NCBI GenBank assembly: GCA_964030785.1
Contig: OZ034979.1
Location: 13,562,583 to 13,626,582, forward strand
Origin: Siderastrea siderea
Lineage: Eukaryota; Cnidaria; Anthozoa; Scleractinia; Rhizangiidae
DNA length: 64,000 bases
Direction of reading: 5' to 3'
The notes beneath the pieces were generated by a model, which was not told where the DNA came from, ran no database searches, and worked only from the letters and a program-made list of their open reading frames with translations. Positions 32,186-44,100 of the stretch are shown in pieces. The position numbers and the translations under genes are program-made. Each line of letters opens with the position of its first letter. Position 1 is the stretch's first letter.

Positions 32186-35100
32186 GTGAGTACGTTGGAA
32201 TGATTTCCAAATAGCTGTAGTTTCTTGGCACTGACTTGGGGTTATATTCTTCCACCTGAAGCCAAGGCGTCGCATTGGTGTAGCTATTGGGGAGTATGTG
32301 TTGGATCTGGGCGAGATTTCTGACCTTTTCACGGGTCCTGTGATGTCACAAAGAAAACAAGTCATCCAAGAGGTGAGCAGTCTTTTTTTCTTTACTAAGC
32401 CTGCAGTACAGGCCCTTTTGAGCAGGCGAGTGGTAGAAATCGTGTGTGCGCCATTTTGGATTAACAAAAACGTAGAGTAGGGGAGTTGAGAGGGGATGGG
32501 AAGGAGGCGGGGAAGGAAGAAAAACGCCTTCCGCAAAGGCCATAAATCAGAAAACAGCCTCTAATTAGCCGAACTCAGGCATTAGGGGACCTGGGCACCC
32601 GCTTTAGTAATGCAAAAGTTTTCTCATAGTAGGGTATTCAAGGTCATGATATTCTATGGGGGAGAGGACAAAGAAGGCTAATGTTTTGACTCTGGTTTTC
32701 TTGGGGACAGGGCTGGATTATTGCAATCCTTCCACTATGCTTAAATCTGGAATACAGGGAGGTAACCATAAACACGTAAAGGCCTCTGTAAGGGAGGAAT
32801 ACAAGGAGGTAACCATGAAGGACTCTGTAAGGGAGGAATACAGGGAGGTAACCATGAAGGACTTTGTATGGGAGGAATACAGGGAGGGAAGTATAAAGGC
32901 CTCTGTAAGGGGGGAATACAGAGAGGTAACCATGAAGACCTTTGTAAGACAGGAAGGTTTAAGGGGGAGACTCTTAACTACCATTTGATATTGTTGCTAT
33001 GGAAAGTTCCTCATCATCATATCCCGTAAACCCTAACTTTCACAGATAAGCTGCTCGGCCATGTTTATTCCATGGGAAAGGTGTTCAGGATTTTCAAGTC
33101 ACAGCCATATTTGGCAGGTCACTTGACCTGAGCGGGAAAAACTCAAAACGGCATACAGTTTCGGTGATTGAAAACAGTGCCAATATTTAACAATCATAAA
33201 GATGCAAAATGTGACATATCGACTTCTTGAAAGTCACGTTATTATAGAAGTTATGACATCATAAGTACATATACCGTATTTTCTCAATTAAACACTCCCG
33301 GTGTTTATTTCAAACTTGGCATGGTGGAACTGGTGGTTGTTTGAATAAGCAGTTTATTTGGGCCCACCATTTTTTTAAGAAATGGTTATTGTTTGTTTTT
33401 CTAGGTAGCCGTGTATCTTGCCCTTAAATCTTACATTTATTATACAACAGATAAGCATCTGAGAGGCTTATTTACATTTCTCTCTTTTATACCCAGCATC
33501 TATTCGGGGCCCGGCCTTTAATTGAGAAAATACGGTATTTATACATTTTGTACCTTAATTTTTCTTTTCTTTGTAATAACAGTAATTGCTTATGTCAGAT
33601 CATAAACAAAGCTGAATTATATCCGTTTCACAAAAAAACTTGGAACTCTACCTCCTCTCCTTGGAGTTTTAGGGATTTTTCTTTTTAATGTGCGGTTGGG
33701 GACTGGCACTAGCTAAGCATGCTCAATGCCCTTAAAGTTTTATAAAGGCCTATGTGAAGGAGGAATGCGGGGAGGTAACCATGAAGGCCTCTTAGAGTGC
33801 ACAGGAAACGCCCTTTTTGCTGTCAACAAAATTGACACCTGCCTGTTCTCAGTGTAAAGGATCTTAACGAGGCTCGCAACAGTTTTTTTGGCCTTGGAGT
33901 GTACCTTTTGAAATCAAAATTTTGCATAGAAGATAAACTTCGAATTCCGTAATACTACACCACCTTTTCAACATATGACCAAAGTTTATTTTTTCATTGG
34001 TTTCCTAACAACAGCTGTCACTATAGCAATGGTAATGGACAGCCCCTCGTTAGGCGGCTGACATGCATACGTGCACATCGTGCCATCTTGTAAAATGGAC
34101 GTTTTTTTTTTCATTTTCGTCGTCGTCCGTCAGTTACTTAGTCCCCTTGGGGTCGTGCGGCTGGCTCTGAACAATGGCCTCGCTGTTATAATGACGTCAA
34201 GAGATAGATTTTATCAGGTCTCTCAAATAACGGACATACTAGTGACATAGCATGACCTTTACTGAAGATCTTTGAGTTGAATTTAATTTTCCATCTTTGA
34301 TCGCAGAAAACTTCAGGGTCGTATTGGCAAAATACATTAGAATCGCTGCAGACGTGTCTATAAAACGACTGTTTTCAAAGGGAATTCGGTGACAGATCGT
34401 GACAGTGCGCCATATCGGACATCCATAAGCACGCAGATTGTAGGACTGAATACAAATAGCAATTGTTATCGTTTTCATGACTGTTTAACAAAACCCATAT
34501 TATATCAAGTTGCCTGTCAACAGCTTGCTATTGATAGCCTTGCATGGTCTTTGCTGATATGCAATTTCAACAGTGGGAGATTGTCGCTGTTGCTACTAGT
34601 TCTCGTGCTAGGTTAAATCATGTTGTCTTTGCATTTTGGGGCTAACCCATTGACTTTGAAATTAAGCAATTGAGATCGTAGTCACCATTCTTCTGTGACA
34701 AAGCTGCTACATATGTTTAGCGCCCGATATTTGGACGGACAATCCCGTGGAAATCAAACAGCAAGGCAAAGGTAACATTTCAGTTCTTTCTTTATTTGGC
34801 TAAGTGTGCCAGGGTTGCAACATAGCCAGACTATTGCATCACACTTTCACGGTTTTTCGTCACGCAGGTTCACGTGCTGTCTCCTTAGTGGGGAAGAGAG
34901 ATGCCGTTGAGTCACCATGGGCCGCCTGTAAATTTTTCAGAATACCCAAAATATCTTTCTTCGATAGTGTCACAGCATTGGTCAAAACATTGCTTCAAAT
35001 AGCCACACAGATTCACGTGCAGGGTCTCCTTGGAATTTTAAGAGAGTGTACACGAGGGGCCACCGGAGAAAAGGCGGGTAGAGTTACCATCAGCCGCCTG

Positions 35101-38100
35101 TTAATTCTTCAGAATTTCTTGTCTTAAATAATGTTGAATATCTCGAAAACTACTTGTAGTGACAGATACTTAATGACGGAACTTGAACTATTTGAATAGC
35201 TGCTTGTGGGTAGTTTGTGGGTGTTTTTATTACGGAAAAACCCCGGACAACGGGGAGTTGCGATTGCCAACACCATCTTGGACACATGTGAAAATCAGTC
35301 TGGGGCGAGTGACAAAACGAGGGGGAGGGGGCCGGGAGAGCCGGTAGAAACCGCCTGCCCGAAAACCCCTCTTCTGCGAGTCACAGCCCTACCGCCATAT
35401 CTCTTCCGGTGTCATTTGTCACGCATTCCATATCAGCCAGTAAAACCATTGGCCTGTGACAGGCGATCAGTGATGTTCTCTCACTCACTTACTCATCCTC
35501 TTTATGCCGAGTGGCACATAAGGCCTCTACCAGGTTTCTCCAGTCATCTCTGTCCTGGGCTCTTTTTGCTGCTACTGACCACACCATTCCAGCTTCTTTT
35601 AGCCTGTTCCAGGCGTTCAGATAGTGGAGCGCGAGCGAAAAAGAAAGTAAGCAAAAGAGCGGGGAAAAACGAGGGGAGACTGGGTAAGAGGACGAGGGAA
35701 CGCCTGTGAAGTAAATTTTAAAAAGCTCATGACAGTGTACCAGCATCTGGTATACCCTCTGATTGGCCAAATTTGACACCTCCTGTCAACACCAGAGTGT
35801 TGTTGACGCAGACAAGAAATGCGATATGGCATGCCCGTGGGAAGGTCATCCTCCATCGAGTCACGCACGGTTGAATAACTGCACGGCAAGCGCTTGACGA
35901 TTTCCCAAATGTGGATACTTTACAAATGGAATAAAAAGATTGTCTTCAAAACGTGTTTCTGGGAAGAGGTCTCATCGCCATTCTTCCAACAGGATTTGGA
36001 AATAGCTTGATCTTTCAACTTTTTCCAAGGTTAATCAATGCATTGCAAAGAAATGCTGTTTCTAAGATAATTGTGGTCACTCCGCTTGTCGCAATCATGA
36101 AAGACCAAGTAGAACAGCTTCAAAGCATGGAATTAGAGCGCTGGCTATCGGAGTAGACGAAGAAGAAGACGAAGAAGGAGCAGGAAAAATGGATCGGCTA
36201 GATTGTTTATGAAAGTACTGAAAGCCTGCTGTCTAAGGAATGGAGAAAAGAACAACAACAAACATATCTTAGCCATCGCAATCGATGAAGACGACGAAGT
36301 TCATTCCGTCACAGAGTGAAAAGCTTTCTATTCATCAATTTGATAAACCGATGTGTATATAAAGTCGTCTGTGATTCTCGTTACCTTTATTGGTCCAGTA
36401 GTGGAGATGACATTTGCGTTTCCGTATCGCAGAAAATTTTGCAATGTTCATTCGGCATGTCAGATTTCTTAAAGGCATCATCTACTTTTCCCAACGCTTC
36501 AAACTCGGGTGAAACCTATTTCGATGAGCATAATTACATAACTTTCTTGTTTACTTTGACCTGACCCTGGGTTCATGTTTCTCTGTCGCTGTCGGTGGTT
36601 CCCTCGTCCTCTTCCCCAGTCTCCCCTCGTTTTTTCCCGCTCTTTCGCTCGCTTTCTTTTTCGCTTGCACTCCACTATCTGAACGCCTGGAACAGGCTAA
36701 GCTTCTTTCAATTCCCCCAACATTGTCCTCCTCCATGTGCTACGTGGACGCCCTCTCTTTCTTCTACCCTCTGGTGTCCATGTTAAGGCTATTTTAGCAT
36801 GAGCTGATGGTTCCATCGTCAAGGTGTGACCAACCCACCACCATCTCTTTCTCTTGAGAATAATATTCATTGGTTCCTGCTTAGTAGCTTCCAAGAGGCC
36901 ACTATTGGAAATTCTGTTCGGCCAGAAAACCCTCATGATTCTTCGCAAGCAGATGGTATGGAAGGTGCTTAGTCTACTGAGATCTTTTGCAGTCATTCTC
37001 CAGCATTCGGCGCCGTATAATAGCACGGGTAGGACGCTGCTTTTGTATATCCTGAGCTTGGTTGCGCGGCTGTAGGCATTGGATTTCCACACAGGCTTCA
37101 ACCGTGCGAAGGCAGATCTTGCTTCCCCAAGGCATGCTGTAATGTCCTCTTCCATCCCACCACTGATGCTTACCACGCTACCAAGGTAGATGAACTGATC
37201 CGTATAGTCCAATGGTTGGTTGTTGATGAAGATCGGCTCCTTGGTTGTTTCATTGGACATAACTTTAGTCTTGCCTATGTTGATCTTCAGGCCAACAGCT
37301 TCTGCTAATTTGTTGATCCTTAGACTCTTCTGTTGTAAATGGGACCGTGTATTAGAACAATATCGATAGAACAATATCATCAGCAAAGTCTAAGTCTTGC
37401 GACTTTGTAAGCAGCGTCCAACTAATGCCAGTTCTCTCCTGCTCTGTGCCATTCTTCATAATCCAATCAATAATCAGTATGAATAGAAAGGAGGACATAA
37501 CACAGCCCTGGTGAACACCCGACTCGACAGCAAAGCTTGAGCTGGAATTTCGCACACAACAAGTAAAATTGTTAAAAAAGTGTGATGATGTTGACGATCT
37601 TCTGAGGTATTCTGTACTGCCAGAGTATTTTCCACAAGCTGGTTCTGTGGACGCTGTCAAAGGCCTTCTCAAAATCAAAAAAGTTTACAAAGATATCCCT
37701 CTGTCACTCATTGCACTGCTCCAGAATATTCCGAAGCATAAATATGTCCTCAGTGGTTCCTCTCCCTGGTCTAAATGCTGCTTGTTCCTTTCTGAGTACT
37801 TCATCCACTACTTCCGTTATGCGCATTATGACAACCTTGCGCATGCAGAATACCTTGCTGGTATCGAGAGTAATGTAACCCCCCTCCAGTTGTTGTGGTC
37901 TGGAAGATTCCCTCTTTTTGGTATTTGGACAATGTTGCCCTGTGTCCATTCCCGTGGAAGCTCCTCGTTTTCCCATATGTCAATGAACAAAGGTTGGAGA
38001 TTGTCACTGGCAAGCTTGGGGTTAACTTTAAGAAGCTCTGCTGGAATCGCATCCTGCCCGGCGCCTTGTTCTTCTTCATGGCCTTAATGGCATTAAGAAT

Positions 38101-41100
38101 TTCCTGTCGAGTTGGTGGGTCTACCCCCACGTCCAGATCTTCCTGGGCTGGTGGAATGTCAGGAGGGAGCTCCGGTTCAGGTTGATTCAGCACCTCTGAG
38201 AAGTGTTCAGTCCACCTTACATCTCGATCCTGCTCAGATGTCAGAACGCTCCCTTGCTTATCCTTAACAGGAATGTTTCTACGGCGCTTTTCTCCACATA
38301 ATTGCCGGGTGATCCTGTGAACAATCAAGGATAAGTGGAAAAATAAATTTCCTTGTGCTGCGTGGCACTTGTAAAAAGTACAAAAATATATAAAAAAATA
38401 TATAAAAAATTTCTCACTTAATGAGTTAAGAGTGCCTGAAAATCGTATAAAATTCCATACGTTTCGGCCTCAGCCCTTCTTCAGTGGAAAGTCAAGATTT
38501 CAGTTAAAAAACGCTGTCTTGCGCCATATAAAACAAATTTGAGTTCAAAAGGCACGCGCGCGAAAAGAGCGCGCGACAACCTAAAGATATCGAAAATCTG
38601 AGTTTAAACCATGTGGCTGACTGGTGCCCAGCTTGAAGATTAAGCGCATTTCCTGGCGTTTGCGTAGTTTATTTCCGCCGCAGAGCATGACCCCACGGAC
38701 TTGTGTGTCTTGCAGGGTATGTCCGTTGGCATTAAAATGCTCTGCGACAGGAAATCCTGGCAGGTTTTTCTCGATACTGCGAAGATGCTCGCCGAAGCGT
38801 TCTCTCAGTGTCCGGCCTGTTTCACCGATGTAGACGGCGGAGCAACGGCGGCAAGAGATGGCATATACCAAGCCAGATGATTTACAGGTGAATGCATCCT
38901 TGATGTTGAAAGAGCATTGGGGACCTTGTAGGGTGCTGTCACGAGAAATGTAATCGCATGTGCGACAGCGGTTGTGGGTGCAAGGAGAGGTTCCCACGTG
39001 AGGACCAGGTTGGTTTCGGTCAGCGGTGTGCACTAAGGTGTCTCGTACGTTGCAATCGCGACGATACGCTACCAGCGGTGGCTGGGGAAAGATTTCTTTG
39101 GTCTGTGGATCGCCAGATAAGATGTTAAAGTTGCTGACGAGGATTCGCTTAATTCTCTCACTTAAGGGGTGGAATGTGAGAACCAAGGGAATTCTACTGC
39201 GGTCTCTACTTTCGGAGTCTTGCTGTTTAATTACGTTATTACGGTTGACCCGTTGAATTGCGTCCAAGTCACGATGTAGAGAGGAGGCACAGTACCCACG
39301 TTGAACGAAAAAAGAAATCATTTCCTTGCCTTTCTCCAGAAAATCGGAGTCATCAGAGCACAGACGCCGAAGTCTAAGGAGTTGACTACGGGGGAGACCA
39401 TCCTTGCAGTGCTGGGGATGCGAAGATTGTTTGTGAAGATAGCTGTGCGTGTCTGTGACCTTGTAGTGAATAGACGTGCTGATGCGATCATTTGTAATGC
39501 GAAGATTAATGTCCAGGAAGGAAATGTCAGAAGCAGAAATTGTGTGCGTAAACTGAAGGGCAGGGTGGAAATTGGACACAAAGTTGATGTAGGGCCCATC
39601 CCCAACAACAGCAGCCTCGAAGCTTTAGCCCATTTCCTCGACAAGCGTACAGTTCTTGAACCACCTACATCTACCTTAACCCGTCTTGCCGAACTTGTGC
39701 TGACCCTAAATGCTTTCACCTTTAATGGCGAATTTTACAAACAAACAGGAGGAGTCGCCATGGGCAGCAAGATGGGCCCTAACTATGCATGTTTATTTGT
39801 GGGCTATATCGAGGAACAAATCACACGACAGTACACCGGCTTTGTACCCCAACTCCACAAGCGGTACATCGACGATGTACTTGGGGTGGCCTGTTGTAGC
39901 CGTTTAGAGCTTGACAACTACATCAACTTTGTGTCCAATTTCCACCCTGCCCTTCAGTTTACGCACACAATTTCTGCTTCTGACATTTCCTTCCTGGACA
40001 TTAATCTTCGCATTACAAATGATCGCATCAGCACGTCTATTCACTACAAGGTCACAGACACGCACAGCTATCTTCACAAACAATCTTCGCATCCCCGGCA
40101 CTGCAAGGATGGTCTCCCCCGTAGTCAACTCCTTAGACTTCGGCGTCTGTGCTCTGACGACTCCGATTTTCTGGAGAAAGGCAAGGAAATGATTTCTTTT
40201 TTCGTTCAACGTGGGTACTGTGCCTCCTCTCTACATCATGACTTGGACGCAATTCAACGGGTCAACCGTAATAACGTAATTAAACAGCAAGACTCCGAAA
40301 GTAGAGACCGCAGTAGAATTCCCTTGGTTCTCACATTCCACCCCTTAAGTGAGAGAATTAAGCGAATCCTCGTCAGCAACTTTAACATCTTATCTGGCGA
40401 TCCACAGACCAAAGAAATCTTTCCCCAGCCACCGCTGGTAGCGTATCGTCGCGATTGCAACGTACGAGACACCTTAGTGCACACCGCTGACCGAAACCAA
40501 CCTGGTCCTCACGTGGGAACCTCTCCTTGCACCCACAACCGCTGTCGCACATGCGATTACATTTCTCGTGACAGCACCCTACAAGGTCCCCAATGCTCTT
40601 TCAACATCAAGGATGCATTCACCTGTAAATCATCTGGCTTGGTATATGCCATCTCTTGCCGCCGTTGCTCCGCCGTCTACATCGGTGAAACAGGCCGGAC
40701 ACTGAGAGAACGCTTCGGCGAGCATCTTCGCAGTATCGAGAAAAACCTGCCAGGATTTCCTGTCGCAGAGCATTTTAATGCCAACGGACATACCCTGCAA
40801 GACGCACAAGTCCGTGGGGTCATGCTCTGCGGCGGAAATAAACTACGCAAACGCCAGGAAATGCGCCTAATCTTCAAGCTGGGCACCAGTCAGCCACATG
40901 GTTTAAACTCAGATTTTCGATATCTTTAGGTTGTCGTGCGCTCTTTTCGCGCGCGCGCCTTTTGAACTCAAATTTGTTTTATATGGCGCAAGACAGCGTT
41001 TTTTAACTGAAATCTTGACTTTCCACTGAAGAAGGGCTGAGGCCGAAACGTATGGAATTTTATACGATTTTCAGGCACTCTTAACTCATTAAGTGAGAAA

Positions 41101-44100
41101 TTTTTTATATATTTTTTTATATATTTTTGATCCTGTGAACAGTTCGCATTTCATTTCTGGAGGCTCCTTTCTCTGCTGTCTCTGCCATCTCCTCCATGAA
41201 CTGCCTCTTGTCAGCCCTCACACCCTTCTTCACCAATTTATTTAGCTCAGCATATTCTATACGCAGCTTCTATCCCTCTGGTGCTCAGATTTGGGTTGGC
41301 TGATCTTGTTCTTCAAGGTCCTCCTCCGTTTGATACAATCTAAGGTCTCCAAGCTAATCCATTCCTTGTGCTGCCTCTTCTTGATACCAAGTATGTTCTT
41401 ACTAGTTGAATGGTATGCTTCCTTGACATGACTCCATTTCTCTTCAACTGACACTTCAGCACCAATGTCAGTAGTCTGTTGGACCTCGAGTATCTGAAAT
41501 CTATTACGCACCTCAATTGAGAATTCTGTAAGCATGGAATTCAAAACAAATTCACGCGTAGAGCGCTTGTCAGACTTTTCACATCGACGAAATAGTGAAT
41601 AGGCTGGATATTTTAATTACCGTTTGAGTCTATTATTCCCAGTGTATTCTACATTCCAGTTGTATCCTTTTGATTGCTCCGTGTTCATGGTCTATTATTC
41701 AACGCTGGTATTCAACTGCAAAGCTGAAAAAAACCTCTGAGCTCGACTTGTGGGCTAGTCTACTTTCAACACAATCGACCATAGTTTTTAATTCATTTGC
41801 AGTTGTGACTTGTTTTACTAAATCTCTTTGGCTTTATTGTCAGTAAAACATGAAAATCAACTGGCCGAGTTTTACAATTCATGTGCAACACATTTACCCG
41901 TTAGTTCGATCACCATAACCAATTGATTGAGGTTGTGTTTGAAGTTTTTGTTAAATCTCTGTGACATTAGCAGCGACACATTGCTTTCAGTTCTAAACAG
42001 AGAATGTGTGTTTGAGGTTTCTTTTAGCAAGCGACAAATTTCAACTTAAGTTTGCTTCAATGGGTGGTTCCACAAAATATCCATACCCATACCACGGGCG
42101 GCATCTCGGAATTCCGAAGGGGAGGGGGGGTTACGTCGACTGGAATTCCAAGGACATGGGGGGTTCATTGGACTGGAATTCCGAAGGCATGGGGGGATTT
42201 TCAGGAGAGTAACTTCCAGTTTGGTGTAGTTAAGTCTCTTCAAGAAAAACTCGCCGAAAACGACTTACCTAAGGACGATGATTCACTTGTAAACACAAGA
42301 CACGTTCAACTCAATCAACATGCCGGAGACACATTTCAATGGCCATGGTCACTAAGATGTTTATGCTAACATGACGGCTGAAAGCTGTTGTTCACTTGCC
42401 AGTAGATCGGTCACAAAAGCGATCGTAGGCTTTTCTTCGATTGTTTTGCTCGAATACAATACTGTAGATCCCAGCAAAGGGTTTTCAGCCCCTATATTAA
42501 AGCGGATATCATCGAGACACATGTGAAATTGTTGCATTACATACCATGCGACGTTCATTGAAAAGGTCAGATTTCACGCGTTATGCAAATTTGATGTGCT
42601 TTTGATCAGACTACATTCACTATTTTGTACAAATGCTTTTAAAGTTGTCATTGACTTTGAATTTCAATGTGAGTTTCATTTACTATTTTAATTTTAATCG
42701 AAGGATAAAGTGCGGGGAAAAGTTTGATTTGTTCTCGCGCAATTTATTTGAGGCCACAGTACAGTATGCAAATTGCATTCACTGTGAACTAAAAAATAAT
42801 TGCAGGAAAAAAGCTTGCTATTTATATTACTCTAATTCTTTTCCTACAGTAACATCCTAACCTTCGATTTTTAGTATAGGTTGCATTCAACAGTTGTGCT
42901 TTTGATGGCAGGTTTGAGTCTGGCAAACACAATTATGAATTTCCAATTTCAATTCTGAAAATTTTAGCTTTGTTGTTAAAATTTTACGTCGCATTCGGCA
43001 TGCAAATTATTCACGGCAACCCTCGACACCAAAAATTATAGACACACGTTTAAACATTGGACCAAGTGTTGGAATGACTTCAAAGCCGTTTGAGTTTTCT
43101 AATGTTTAACGGATCATCGGAAGTGTATGTTTTGCCGTGGAAGGTTACAATGTAAAATATCACTAAGTTGGCCGCTGTTTGTCATCACGCAATGTTGATT
43201 GTTTGCTGTGCTGAATGTACGTTTTTTCTTTCGGAGGGAGCGAAAGGATTAATTTCCGTTTAATAAAGGTGTTTGGAATATAGAGAGGGCTTTTCAAATC
43301 AGTTGGAAGAAAAAAGCGGCAATTCCTAAGGGGGGTTTGAATGATTACGGAATTCCGAAGGCATGGGGGGGGGGGGGTAGAACAGTTTGTAATTCTGAGG
43401 GCAAGGGGGGGTTGAGCATTTTGGAATTTCCTAAGGCAAGGGGGGTCTAGATGAAGATGCCGCCCGTGGTAGGGTATGGATATTTTCTGGAATCACCCAA
43501 TAAAGTAAATCGATTGAGTTTGTTATAAAACAAGCGGTATATTTATCACAAATTTGCATATCTTCAAAACAACTTGCTTGTGTAGTTTGTAAAACCCCAT
43601 TCACACATATTCTTCCAACACTTGTTCGGCAGAACTGTAAATAAACTCGGCTGGCTCCTCCAGTATACCTGCCAACTTTTTGTGATTCACAGGTGTGACA
43701 TTTTTATCCTGAGAGTGTCAAGATTTTTCTTAGGGGACCGATAATATCCGAAGATGTCCGACGATTTCCGAAGACGTCCGAAGATTTCCAAAGACGTTCT
43801 GAAGACGTTCCGATTTATGGCCAGTAAATTGATGCTTTTGTCATTTCAGATTATACGGAGCTCATCTCGACAAGTATGACCATGTCTCCAGTGACTTTCC
43901 CTACTAAAATCTGAGATTTCGCAAATGTACGATCATTATTTTCTCGCATTGGTTCGAGTTTATTTGAATACCTTTATTAATTTTTTTTCAAAATGAGTCG
44001 GTTAAGGCAGTAATGGCTCAAACTTTTCCACCAGGCATGAGAAATGGGAACGCATGCATGCGTAGGCGTGAGATCACAGTTTTCGATCTGCAGGCATGAC

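Larger units (their letters stand above)
38324..41128. mobile_element. Penelope-like element 2: head-to-head inverted pair
   Basis: A minus-strand partial copy (38324-39594) and a plus-strand longer copy (39595-41128) are nearly identical inverted arms of about 1.2 kb. The 13-bp sequence GATCCTGTGAACA flanks the pair (38311-38323 and 41129-41141), and the RTE-like LINE reads across this site. So the pair entered as one event. The left end carries about 55 bp beyond the TATATA tract that the right end lacks. Confidence 0.92.
35478..41575 (-). mobile_element. RTE-like LINE, 5'-truncated, with two insertions
   Basis: Minus-strand fragments follow the order of an RTE-type reverse transcriptase. 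These are a linker (41257-41544, with KEWISLETLDCIKRRR), then 37801-38328 (KAMKKNKAPG), 37352-37678 with FADD, 36697-37386 (LLYGAECWR, RRGRP-like RKRGRPRSTWRR), and a C-terminal piece 35489-35620 (AQDRDDWRNLVEALC). The 3' tail has GAGTAAGTGAGTGAG, typical of RTE-type tails. Without the insertions it is about 2.2 kb. Several frameshifts make it inactive. Confidence 0.82.

Noticed and set aside
32656..32988. 110-codon repetitive protein
   Set aside because: It is open only because the minisatellite unit (39 bp) is divisible by three. No splice or promoter context.
39301..39594. N-terminal domain of the 542-codon Penelope frame
   Set aside because: It is the antisense of the partner copy, identical to the reverse complement of the plus copy near 39904-40209.
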